NCBI RefSeq assembly: GCF_003721435.2
Contig: NZ_CP054586.1
Span: 124,001-188,000, forward strand
Source: Halorubrum sp. CBA1229
Lineage (GTDB): Archaea > Halobacteriota > Halobacteria > Halobacteriales > Haloferacaceae
Direction of reading: 5' to 3'
Length of the DNA stretch: 64,000 nt
In this document: positions 34,718 through 42,641 of the stretch, piece by piece
Position numbering within the stretch: position 1 is the first letter of the stretch
How the letters are laid out: every line of letters begins with the position of its first letter
Program-made: the position numbers and the translations under genes
Notes under the pieces: model-generated
The model's input: the letters and a program-made list of their open reading frames with translations, nothing else
Database searches by the model: none
Told to the model about the DNA's origin: nothing

Positions 34718-35770
34718 ATGGCGGACGCACCGGATACCGAACGGCAGGCGGTCGAACCCGACGCGAAAGAGGTCCTCAGCGTGTCACAGCTGAACGACCG
34801 GATTGCGTCAGTCGTCGAGGATGCGCCTGCCCTCGACGGTGTCCGCTGTATCGGCGAAGTCACCGATCTCCACAAAAACAGTACGGCACTCTACTTCACC
34901 CTCACTGACGGCGACGCCGAGCTCCCATGTATGATCTGGGCGAACCGCTATCGGAAGATGGACGCCGAGCTCGAGGATGGGACCGAGGTCATCCTCGAAG
35001 GCGATATCGACTACTGGACTGAAGGTGGGAAAATCGACCTCAAGCCGTGGGAGGTGATCGTCGTCGGCGACGGCGACCAAGCAGCTGCTGTCGAGCGGCT
35101 GCGAAGCGAACTCGAAGAGCGTGGCTGGTTCGACGACGAGCAGAAACAGCGCCCGCCGGCGTTCCCAGAGCGAGTCGGTGTCGTGACCTCCCTCCGGGGC
35201 GACGCTCGCTACGACATCCAGAGCGCGATCCACGAGCAGGACCCCACCGTCGACATCCTGGTGAAGGATGCGACCGTCCAAGGGTCAGAGGCCCCGACGT
35301 CGATCGCGAACGGGATTCACCATCTGGACCGCTCCGAGGACGTCGATTCGATTATCGTCGGCCGCGGCGGTGGGAGCGATTCGAACCTTCAGGCGTTCAA
35401 CACCGAGCGGGTCGCGGAAGCGATCTTCACCGCGAACACCCCGATCGTCACGGCAATTGGCCATACTGACGACCGACTGATCGCGGACCGGGTGGCGGAT
35501 ATGGCCGCGATCACACCGACAGCGGCCGGCGAGTACATCGCCAAGTCTCGGAATGACTTCCTGGCTAGCGACATTGACCCGCTTGAGCAACAGCTTGAGG
35601 CCGCGTACGAGACGTTTGAACAGGAGCACGAACACGAACAGGAATTGGCCGAGGCAGTCGAAGAGGCGACCGCGCCTGAGGGTCTGTCGCCGGTTTACTA
35701 CAAGGTTGCAATTGTCGTGCTCCTAGTGCTGTTGCTGCTCATTACTGCACTCTGGCTGGGGGTGATCTAA
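34718..35770 (+). CDS. xseA: Exodeoxyribonuclease VII large subunit with C-terminal membrane helix
   Basis: 350 residues. An N-terminal OB-fold (SVSQLNDRIASVVEDAP ... LYFTLTDGDAELPCMIW) is followed by the XseA catalytic core (RVGVVTSLRGDARYDI, IIVGRGGGSDSNLQAF, PIVTAIGHTDDRLIADRVAD). The long coiled coil of bacterial XseA is mostly missing, and the chain ends in a clear membrane helix (VAIVVLLVLLLLITALWLGV). Exonuclease VII cuts single-stranded DNA from both ends. The membrane tail is unusual. Coupled with the small-subunit gene three bases downstream. Confidence 0.9.
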   Translation: MADAPDTERQAVEPDAKEVLSVSQLNDRIASVVEDAPALDGVRCIGEVTDLHKNSTALYFTLTDGDAELPCMIWANRYRKMDAELEDGTEVILEGDIDYWTEGGKIDLKPWEVIVVGDGDQAAAVERLRSELEERGWFDDEQKQRPPAFPERVGVVTSLRGDARYDIQSAIHEQDPTVDILVKDATVQGSEAPTSIANGIHHLDRSEDVDSIIVGRGGGSDSNLQAFNTERVAEAIFTANTPIVTAIGHTDDRLIADRVADMAAITPTAAGEYIAKSRNDFLASDIDPLEQQLEAAYETFEQEHEHEQELAEAVEEATAPEGLSPVYYKVAIVVLLVLLLLITALWLGVI

Positions 35771-35773
35771 GCG

Positions 35774-35956
35774 ATGGCGAAAGACTCGGACATCAGAAGT
35801 CGGATGAACCGCATCGAAGAGATTATCGACCAACTCGATGCGGATGAGGTATCACTTAATGAAGGGAGTGAGCTGTACGAGGAAGGGCAGGAGTTGCTGA
35901 CTGAAATCCGCGAGCGACTCCACGAAGGCCAGGGCGAGGTCATCGAGATCGAATGA
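35774..35956 (+). CDS. xseB: Exodeoxyribonuclease VII small subunit
   Basis: 60 residues: RMNRIEEIIDQLDADEVSLNEGSELYEEGQELLTEIRERL, a helical hairpin typical of XseB, which binds the large subunit. Starts three bases after xseA. Length is normal for haloarchaeal homologs. Confidence 0.88.
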   Translation: MAKDSDIRSRMNRIEEIIDQLDADEVSLNEGSELYEEGQELLTEIRERLHEGQGEVIEIE

Positions 35957-36103
35957 GGAACGGGGACAGTATCGACCGTTTCTCCGCGTTAACCAACAGT
36001 CTGCGGTTAATCACGAGCTTGTTGGTTCAGGTCGCTGGCCACGGCTACCCTTCAGGCTTAACTGCGATGTCCTCCCATCTCGAACTGTTCGACGGTAGTT
36101 CCA

Positions 36104-36478
36104 ATGTTCCATGAGACGGTTCTGATATTCGGCGTCTACCTACTCGCGTGTGGTGTGGCGTGGATCCTCCACGAGTCCGCACACTACGCCGTTCACAGGC
36201 TCTATGCGGAATCAGTCTCGTTCGGTGTCAATCGACGTGGTCCATACGTCGACGCCGTTTACGCCCCGTCTGCTCCGACAGTCGCTATCCGACTCGGTTC
36301 GATCGCGCCGACTCTCCTCTATACCCCTATTGTCGTACTCGGAATTGGAGCCTATCTCTCGTCGAATCCGGTTCCACAGTTGGATCCAGTCGGGTGGTCG
36401 CTTGTCGCCGTTCCCCTCGTGATTTTGACTTTTCCGACTGGTGCTGATATCCAAGCGTGTCTCAACGCCTCAGAATAG
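36104..36478 (+). CDS. Small membrane zincin-like protein
   Basis: 124 residues with three or four hydrophobic segments. ILHESAHYAVHR in the first third gives an HExxH zinc site inside or next to a membrane helix, like site-2-protease or DUF3267-type proteins, but the chain is short and lacks an obvious distal Asp motif. Function unknown. It stands alone on the plus strand between xseB and the unknown gene at 36602. Confidence 0.6.
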   Translation: MFHETVLIFGVYLLACGVAWILHESAHYAVHRLYAESVSFGVNRRGPYVDAVYAPSAPTVAIRLGSIAPTLLYTPIVVLGIGAYLSSNPVPQLDPVGWSLVAVPLVILTFPTGADIQACLNASE

Positions 36479-36601
36479 CGTTTTTTAACGTGTATTCGGT
36501 CGGCGTCAGACAAACACTTCATTAGTTACATAGTCAGATTTTAAGAAAGTCATTGGCCGTCAGTATTTAGTAGATAAGACGCAAGTATGTGCAAATGTAT
36601 C

Positions 36602-36886
36602 ATGGCACAAGCCAGTCCCCGCAGTACCCCCCGTGAAACTGATATGGACGAGCGGTCCTCCGTGTCAGTTGAAGCGTGGTTGGAGGCGGTCAGTAGAGAA
36701 CTGGATCCCGCCGAGTGCGAGGACCTCTCCGAACTCGGCATCTACTCGATCCACGAACACAGCAGCGCCCGCACGATCACCCTTCCCGAGGACGCGGACG
36801 AGTTCGAGGACGCGACGACGGTAAAGCAGTACTATTTCGAGGGCGAGGATTGCCCGCTTCTCATCGTTGCTCCGCTGCAGGTCTAA
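36602..36886 (+). CDS. Small acidic protein of unknown function
   Basis: About 94 residues from ATG 36602; ATGs at 36587 and 36644 are alternatives. The C-terminal half reads as beta strands (GIYSIHEHSSARTITLPEDADEF ... VKQYYFEGEDCPLLIVAP), a small domain I do not recognise. AT-rich upstream DNA (36530-36580) could hold its promoter. Confidence 0.6.
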   Translation: MAQASPRSTPRETDMDERSSVSVEAWLEAVSRELDPAECEDLSELGIYSIHEHSSARTITLPEDADEFEDATTVKQYYFEGEDCPLLIVAPLQV

Positions 36887-36906
36887 GTCGCCCTGTGGGT
36901 CGCAGA

Positions 36907-37110
36907 TCAGCAGTCGGTGTCATCTTCTTTGTGGTCGGAATAGAACTGGATGAGGTACTGGAATCGACCTGTATCACTCGTGAATGAGTCGAGTTCTTCC
37001 TGTAACCACTCGTATTTGTCCTGCGGGATTCGCATATTGATTCGGGCCACATCGTCGCTAACATCCGAGCTGGAGTTACTGGCGCTGGTTGCTGTGTCTG
37101 CGTCTGACAT
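36907..37110 (-). CDS. Small putative DNA-binding protein, divergent from the conjugation operon
   Basis: 67 residues from ATG 37110. After a Ser/Asp-rich lead, VARINMRIPQDKYEWLQEEL and the following helix resemble a ribbon-helix-helix protein (strand, helix, helix). It is encoded divergently from the plus-strand transfer genes starting at 37250, across a gap with AT-rich sequence, which is where a repressor of the transfer operon would be expected. This role is inference. Confidence 0.55.
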   Translation of the reverse strand: MSDADTATSASNSSSDVSDDVARINMRIPQDKYEWLQEELDSFTSDTGRFQYLIQFYSDHKEDDTDC

Positions 37111-37249
37111 TAGTTCGACCCAAGCTATGCGGTCGCATATATCCCAGTAGAATGAGAACTTCTCTATAGAACTTGGAGAACTTTGAAGATCTCCAAATTC
37201 ATTCAAATTTTCTGACCTCTTTTGGTCGTGCTATCCTTTCCCACAAACG

Positions 37250-37672
37250 ATGTGTGCTAAGGTCCCCTCCGGCGAGACGCCGGCCAGTACTGAGGAATCG
37301 ACGTCCGTCATTCGGATCATCCACAGGTCCATCGGCCCGATTCTACTGGCGCTCCTCCCGCTGATCCTGTTGGTGGGGACGGCGGCCGCACAGTCGGATC
37401 CGGGGAGCGCATTCTGCGACTCGAACATGGCCGACACCATCCAGAATATCTTCACCATCATCCAGTTCGGTGGGCCGCTCATCGGCGGCGTCCTCGCGCT
37501 CGGAGCGACGGTGGCGATCCCGTTCACCCGTCGCTCGGACTGGAAGAAGGAGATGAAATCTGTCCGGAATCAGGGCCTGCTCTGGGGCGTGATCGTCGCC
37601 CCTCTCGGGACGGAGATCGTCCAGTTCATCCTGAACAACATCGTGGTCGGTGGCACGAGTTGTGGGTTCTAA
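37250..37672 (+). CDS. Small two-helix membrane protein, VirB2/TrbC pilin-like position
   Basis: 140 residues. A long signal-like helix ends AAAQSDPGSAFCDS, then come two membrane helices (IFTIIQFGGPLIGGVLALGATVAIPF; GLLWGVIVAPLGTEIVQFIL) separated by a basic loop (RRSDWKKEMK). This size and layout match VirB2/TrbC-type pilins at the head of type IV secretion operons, but I see no direct sequence match. Cysteines near both ends of the mature part could pair outside the cell. Confidence 0.55.
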   Translation: MCAKVPSGETPASTEESTSVIRIIHRSIGPILLALLPLILLVGTAAAQSDPGSAFCDSNMADTIQNIFTIIQFGGPLIGGVLALGATVAIPFTRRSDWKKEMKSVRNQGLLWGVIVAPLGTEIVQFILNNIVVGGTSCGF

Positions 37673-39353
37673 CTACGCAACAGGATTCGCACTCGTCATG
37701 TCCGCCGTCCTCGTCGCATCGACAGCCGCCGTTCCAGTGGGCGCCCATCCCCCGAATAGTACTGACCACGGCGTTCCGGAGGAGACCTTTCACAAACTGT
37801 GGTCGGGGGATCAAGACGGTGCGACCGACGGTGCGAATCTGAGTAACGGGTCGGCGGTCGAGCAGCTTGGCGAGGGGACCGATGTCCCGTTCGATTCGCC
37901 CCCGCGGGCAGTCGAGCAATGGAACCGGGGCGACCACCAGGAGTTCCCGGCGACCAACAGCTCCGTGTCGATCCATCCACCAGATGCGGACCTCACCAGC
38001 GACCAGTTCATCAAGGAAGCCTATACTGAGGTGTTCGCCGTTCAGCCGTCCACCCGAGCGCGCCTCTCGTCGTCCAGACAGCCGCTTTACGTCGCTCCAG
38101 ACGGGACGATCCGCGGGACCGTCGATTACCGGGTGGCAGTGCCGCCTGACGACACCTCCGGCGATCGACGCGTCTACTGGAGTCTGGAGAGCCATCAGGT
38201 TGAGGGGACGAGACTCCTCGTCGACGGCGACGAAGAGACGACGGCTGGTGGTTCCCACACGCCGGCACTGTCGTACTCCTTGGATGGATACGCCGGCGAG
38301 GACCATCAGCTCACGCTCCAGGCGAACATCTCGGTCCGACTTCGGAAGGAGGTCGAAGTTTGTACAGCTCACAACGACGAAGGCGATTGTACCAACTGGG
38401 AGAGTTCCGTTTCATACCCGACCGAGACCGTCACGGTAACCGATTCCATCGGGGTAACGAAGTACGACCTCGCGGTATCAGGGTTCATCGCGGAGTATCC
38501 GAACGGTGATCTCGGCCTCGTCGTTTACAAGAATCAGCCGTGGCTTGGCTACCAGCTGCCCAACGGTGACGTCCGAGGCGTCTGGCGGTTCTACTCAGCC
38601 CGAGACAAGGACTGGGATACGCTGGTCTACAGCTCGGACGACGGACAGCGGACCGCCCACTCACCGCTCCATCCACTCCAGGTGAACTCGTACCCCATCG
38701 AGACGGGGCCGACGCCGTCGCCCCGCCGGAACGTGACAATACTGGATGTATACGGCACGTCGACGTCGCCGCCGACACTCCCATCGAGCGTCCACTTGGA
38801 CGTTCTCACGGAGCCGTACACGGCCAGCTACGGCATCGCGACGCGAGCCACGACCGACGAACAGCCCGAGACCGTCCGTGCGTGGGGACTCGTCAGAGGG
38901 GTTGAGGCGGAACGACCCGCCGATGAGTTCGCTCGAATCCAGATCTACGAGAGCAACCTCACCCTGGAGGTGATGAACCAGACTGAAGACACCGTCACCG
39001 TCCGGGTTACGCTCCTGAACGCGAATACCGACGCACCAATCAACACCGCCGAACGGGACGGCTACGTTGTCGTCAACGGGCAGCGTGTGAACACGACCGG
39101 GAACGGAACCGTCAGGATGACGATTGAACGTTCCCCTGGCGGTGTTTCGGCCCGATACGAACCCGGCCACTGGTGGCTCAATCCTCCCGGCTATACCGGC
39201 GACTCGGATACTGTCCTGCTGCAAGGCTCGGTGCTCCAGCTGGTGTCGACGCTGTTCCGGATCGGCGTTCCCGTCTCGCTGTTCCTCCTTGCAGTGTTCT
39301 TCATCGATCGGATTACAGGGTGGCGTATCTGGCCCCCGTGGAGGTCACTATAA
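37650..39353 (+). CDS. Large secreted protein with C-terminal membrane anchor, conjugation-associated
   Basis: 567 residues, GTG start at 37650 overlapping the previous gene by 23 bases. Signal peptide (FALVMSAVLVASTAAVPVGAHPP), a long extracellular region rich in beta strands with a possible disulfide pair (VEVCTAHNDEGDCTNW), a late Ig-like segment (NLTLEVMNQTEDTVTVRVTLLN), and a final helix (VPVSLFLLAVFFIDRITGW). Haloarchaeal transfer operons often carry such a protein; function unknown, perhaps cell-cell contact. The next gene overlaps its stop (TAATG). Confidence 0.7.
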   Translation: MARVVGSNYATGFALVMSAVLVASTAAVPVGAHPPNSTDHGVPEETFHKLWSGDQDGATDGANLSNGSAVEQLGEGTDVPFDSPPRAVEQWNRGDHQEFPATNSSVSIHPPDADLTSDQFIKEAYTEVFAVQPSTRARLSSSRQPLYVAPDGTIRGTVDYRVAVPPDDTSGDRRVYWSLESHQVEGTRLLVDGDEETTAGGSHTPALSYSLDGYAGEDHQLTLQANISVRLRKEVEVCTAHNDEGDCTNWESSVSYPTETVTVTDSIGVTKYDLAVSGFIAEYPNGDLGLVVYKNQPWLGYQLPNGDVRGVWRFYSARDKDWDTLVYSSDDGQRTAHSPLHPLQVNSYPIETGPTPSPRRNVTILDVYGTSTSPPTLPSSVHLDVLTEPYTASYGIATRATTDEQPETVRAWGLVRGVEAERPADEFARIQIYESNLTLEVMNQTEDTVTVRVTLLNANTDAPINTAERDGYVVVNGQRVNTTGNGTVRMTIERSPGGVSARYEPGHWWLNPPGYTGDSDTVLLQGSVLQLVSTLFRIGVPVSLFLLAVFFIDRITGWRIWPPWRSL

Positions 39354-40255
39354 TGATCAGAGAACATTCAGAATCCCATGACCGGAATTCGGAACGGTGG
39401 ATTAGTCGACGCCGTCTTTTGGCTTCGTCTGGAACAGCCCTGCTTGCAGGAGTAGCAGGGTGTTCCGGAACCGATGGTCCCGGCAACCAGACTGAATCCC
39501 CAACAGATTCGTCCTCAACGTCGCCGTCTACAGATTCGGTATTTGAGGAAATCAGCTTCGCGGGACCCAACCTCGTGGTGACGCTGGCTGATGATCACGA
39601 CGTCGACCAACTCAATCTGATTGGTCCAGATGGTACTACGTTCGAACAGTCAACCGTTGCACAGGGAGCTACAGGAGTCGAAATACAGATCGTCTTCAAG
39701 ACTGGTGGGACGTACTCTGCCGGCGAGTACGAGTTAGTCGCCATTTCGGGCGAGACATCTGAGTCGATGTCGCTGGAGATCCGGCCCGATATCCAGATTG
39801 TCGATGTCGAACCGGAGTTCGATGAAGATGATGGCTACAGTAGCGGTCGGCTCTTTGTGACGGTCGAGAACGTCGGTACTGGTCCCTCTTGGGTGTATAA
39901 TATTGGCTTCCGGAATGCGCCGTATCGGAACGCACCTGAGGTCATCGAAGGAGACGGCGTTGCTGATACAACGTTCGAGCGTCCGGAGGCGAGCGAAGAA
40001 TTCCTCAGCCCCGGTACTGAACGGGAATTCCTGAAACAACGGGGTGTTCTCGTCATCGATGACAACGACGATGCCTCATGTCAGAGTGATACTACAGAAT
40101 TAACCGTCGTTGTTCAGACCCCACACGGAGATATTGAGCAACCGATTCGGGCAGAGCTGTCCGGTGGATACCATATCGACGACCAAGGCGCGATCCAACA
40201 CCCGTGTAAAGACGTCCAGATTGAACTACTGGACGGGGGTGGAGACAATGCGTAG
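39353..40255 (+). CDS. Tat lipoprotein in the conjugation operon
   Basis: 300 residues. Tat signal and lipobox (SRRRLLASSGTALLAGVAGC), then a Thr/Ser/Pro linker and two beta-rich domains: an Ig-like one (FAGPNLVVTLADDHDV ... GTYSAGEYELVAI) and a CARDB-like one (RPDIQIVDVEPEF ... LFVTVENVGTGPSWVYNIGF). Anchored outside by lipid. Start is the ATG overlapping the stop of the upstream gene. Likely a surface component of the transfer apparatus, by position. Confidence 0.7.
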   Translation: MIREHSESHDRNSERWISRRRLLASSGTALLAGVAGCSGTDGPGNQTESPTDSSSTSPSTDSVFEEISFAGPNLVVTLADDHDVDQLNLIGPDGTTFEQSTVAQGATGVEIQIVFKTGGTYSAGEYELVAISGETSESMSLEIRPDIQIVDVEPEFDEDDGYSSGRLFVTVENVGTGPSWVYNIGFRNAPYRNAPEVIEGDGVADTTFERPEASEEFLSPGTEREFLKQRGVLVIDDNDDASCQSDTTELTVVVQTPHGDIEQPIRAELSGGYHIDDQGAIQHPCKDVQIELLDGGGDNA

Positions 40256-41621
40256 TCCCGTTCGCTTCCTAATTCGCTCTATCGTCGTCTTCTTCGGGCT
40301 ACTGAGTACGGGCACTGCTCCGGTTTTAGCTCAAAGTGACGGGGGCAGCGATGGCGGTGCCCTTGGAGACATTATCATCAACGCTATCCAAGAACTCCTT
40401 GAGATACTCTTCAGCCCCATAGAGACCGTCATCGAAAATCACGGTGATGCAGTCTTGCGGACAGTGGTGGGTACTCCCCATCCAGATTCGGTGTTCAATC
40501 AGCCGACGAACGCAGCGTGGCCTGGAATTTACGACTACTACTGGGAGATGATCATCCCGCTTTCGCTATCGCTGTACGGTCTCTCGCTTGGGATCGTCAT
40601 TTTCCTTGAATCGACGAGCCACTTGTTCAACGGATACCATCGCTCGAAGCTCAAGAAACGCGCCTTCGCTGGATTGCTCGGTATCTTGTCGTGGTGGTGG
40701 ATCTCAGCGCTCTCGTTGCGATTTATGGATGCATTAGCTGGGTTCCTCGTCCCCTCGGTGTCAGAGATCTCGCTATTCCAGACGCTGTCGTTCACTGGAA
40801 TGGGTGTGCTCGGCACAGTTGTTGCTCTCTCAACGAATTTGCTCCTATTCGTGTTGATCGGCCTGATTTACCTCGCGAGACAGCTGGCACTCTACCTATT
40901 CGTGTTCCTGATGCCACTACTCATCGTATTCTGGATCCCTGGCGTCGGGCCGTTCGCCCTAGTCTCGAAATTCATGAAGAAGTTGGCTGGATTCTACGTC
41001 CCTTTCCTGTTTATGACGGTTCCAGTTGCTCTCCTGTTCCGTCTCGGGGACATCTTGGGGACGAGCTTCGGCCCCTCAGCCGGTGAGTTCGGGGCTTGGT
41101 TGACGGCACTCGTTATCCCGCTTCTCGCCGTTGCCTCCCCGTTTGTTTTGTTCTGGCAGGCCGGGGCGTTGTTCTTCATCGCCGACAGGGCGGCCAGACA
41201 TATGTCTGCTGAGAAGGCCCGTAGTCGGTTGTCTAGAGGACGTGAACAAGTCCAGTCGGCCAAACAGGGTGGGAGAAACTTCGTTCGAGGAGTGCGCAAT
41301 GAGCCCGCAGTCAAGAGCGGTGGCCAATACGTCTTGAACTCTGGTGAGTCGAGAGCCCACTCTACCGGCCAACGACTCAATACGACTGGGTCTCGCCTCC
41401 GTGAAGCACTCACCGACGGCAGTGGTGGGGGTGGAGGAAACAGCGGAGGCGGAGGTCTCGACGACGGAAGTGATGGTTCTACGGCCGGCTCCACCACCAG
41501 CGAGGATAGTAGTGGGAACGATGGAGGCGAAGAATTCGATCGAGACGATGCGTTCCGGGATCCCCAGACTCGGAACCGGAATCGAGATTCTGCAGATGAC
41601 CCGCCACGCTACATCCACTAA
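40248..41621 (+). CDS. VirB6/TrbL-like polytopic membrane protein
   Basis: 457 residues. Signal-like first helix ending PVLAQSDGG, six or more further helices (for example FIPLSLSLYGLSLGIVIFLE region, LALYLFVFLMPLLIVFWIPG, FLFMTVPVALLF), and a polar C-terminal tail of about 120 residues rich in Gly/Ser/Asp. This is the layout of VirB6/TrbL channel proteins. The ATG 40248 overlaps the previous stop by eight bases and comes just before the hydrophobic start. Confidence 0.7.
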   Translation: MRSPVRFLIRSIVVFFGLLSTGTAPVLAQSDGGSDGGALGDIIINAIQELLEILFSPIETVIENHGDAVLRTVVGTPHPDSVFNQPTNAAWPGIYDYYWEMIIPLSLSLYGLSLGIVIFLESTSHLFNGYHRSKLKKRAFAGLLGILSWWWISALSLRFMDALAGFLVPSVSEISLFQTLSFTGMGVLGTVVALSTNLLLFVLIGLIYLARQLALYLFVFLMPLLIVFWIPGVGPFALVSKFMKKLAGFYVPFLFMTVPVALLFRLGDILGTSFGPSAGEFGAWLTALVIPLLAVASPFVLFWQAGALFFIADRAARHMSAEKARSRLSRGREQVQSAKQGGRNFVRGVRNEPAVKSGGQYVLNSGESRAHSTGQRLNTTGSRLREALTDGSGGGGGNSGGGGLDDGSDGSTAGSTTSEDSSGNDGGEEFDRDDAFRDPQTRNRNRDSADDPPRYIH

Positions 41622-41627
41622 CAACCC

Positions 41628-42641
41628 ATGAGCTCCGCAACTGACCCCGCAAAACGAATTCCGAAGTCGCTCGGTACCGACACCCAGTTCCTCGGGAAGT
41701 ACTCGCTGACGGACCTCGCCGTCGCCGGTCTTCCCGGTGTACTGGTAGTCCTGGTGACGCAGGTCGTTATCCCACCGTCGCTCACCGTTCGCGGCATCCG
41801 GGTGTCCGCGCTGACCATCCCACTCGCAGCGATTGCAATCGCCTTCGGTGGGCTGTTCGTCTACCTCACCCCCGGCTATACCAACAGTCTCGACTGGCTC
41901 GGCCTGTTCGTGAACTTCCACCGCAGCGAGACAGAGATTGCCCACGAGGAGGCGAAGGAGTACACCCACGTCGAGCGCGTCTACCCGCGACACGACGCCA
42001 TCGAGCGGACGGACCGGGCCCTTGTCGGAGCCGTTCAGGTGTCGCCACCGACGATGGCGCTCGCGACCGACGAGGAGTGGGCGCAGAAGGCAGAGGCCTT
42101 CCAGGATTTCGTCAATACGACTGTCGAGTTCCCGATCCAGATTTACTCGACGACGCAGGCGTTCCCCGCCGACGAGTACGTCGGGCGGTACGAAGACCGG
42201 TTGAGCGACCCGGACGTCAAATCGAACGAGAAACTCCAGGCGCTCATCGAGCACTACGTCGACTGGTACGACCGGGAGCTGGCGCAGCGTCAGATGACCA
42301 TTCGCGACCACTACGTCCTGATTCCAGTGCGACCTGAGGAGGTCCGATACGAACGGGCCAGCCTCCTCGAAAAGCTCGCTGGGATTCCTGTACTGGGCAT
42401 CCTCATCCAGATTGTCACGGCGCCGCCGGAGGAGGAAGAGCGAGCCGCGATGCTCGAGGAACTGGACGAGCGGCGCCGGCGGGTCGAGCGCGGCCTCCGC
42501 GGCATCGAGGGGTGTGACACGCGCCCCGTTGATGCGGCCGAACTCACCCGCCTCATCGCGGAATACTGGACCGGCACGGAAATCGAGTACGGCGACCCCG
42601 AACAGGTGCTTCGAACGTCCCCCGTCATCAACAAGTCATGA
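41628..42641 (+). CDS. PrgI-like protein of the type IV secretion system
   Basis: 337 residues. An N-terminal segment (RIPKSLGTDTQFLGKYSLTDLAVAGLPGVLVVLV) and two membrane helices match PrgI-family/VirB3-like proteins, which sit next to VirB4. The cytoplasmic rest (ERTDRALVGAVQVSPPTMAL ... QRQMTIRDHYVLIPVRPEE) resembles the N-terminal part of VirB4/TraC, suggesting the two proteins work together. Overlaps the VirB4-like gene by four bases (ATGA). Confidence 0.75.
   Translation: MSSATDPAKRIPKSLGTDTQFLGKYSLTDLAVAGLPGVLVVLVTQVVIPPSLTVRGIRVSALTIPLAAIAIAFGGLFVYLTPGYTNSLDWLGLFVNFHRSETEIAHEEAKEYTHVERVYPRHDAIERTDRALVGAVQVSPPTMALATDEEWAQKAEAFQDFVNTTVEFPIQIYSTTQAFPADEYVGRYEDRLSDPDVKSNEKLQALIEHYVDWYDRELAQRQMTIRDHYVLIPVRPEEVRYERASLLEKLAGIPVLGILIQIVTAPPEEEERAAMLEELDERRRRVERGLRGIEGCDTRPVDAAELTRLIAEYWTGTEIEYGDPEQVLRTSPVINKS

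Noticed and set aside
41076..42311. A 411-codon open frame on the minus strand
   Set aside because: It covers the end of the VirB6-like gene and most of the PrgI-like gene, both supported by membrane segments and gene overlap. No motif is seen in the antisense frame.
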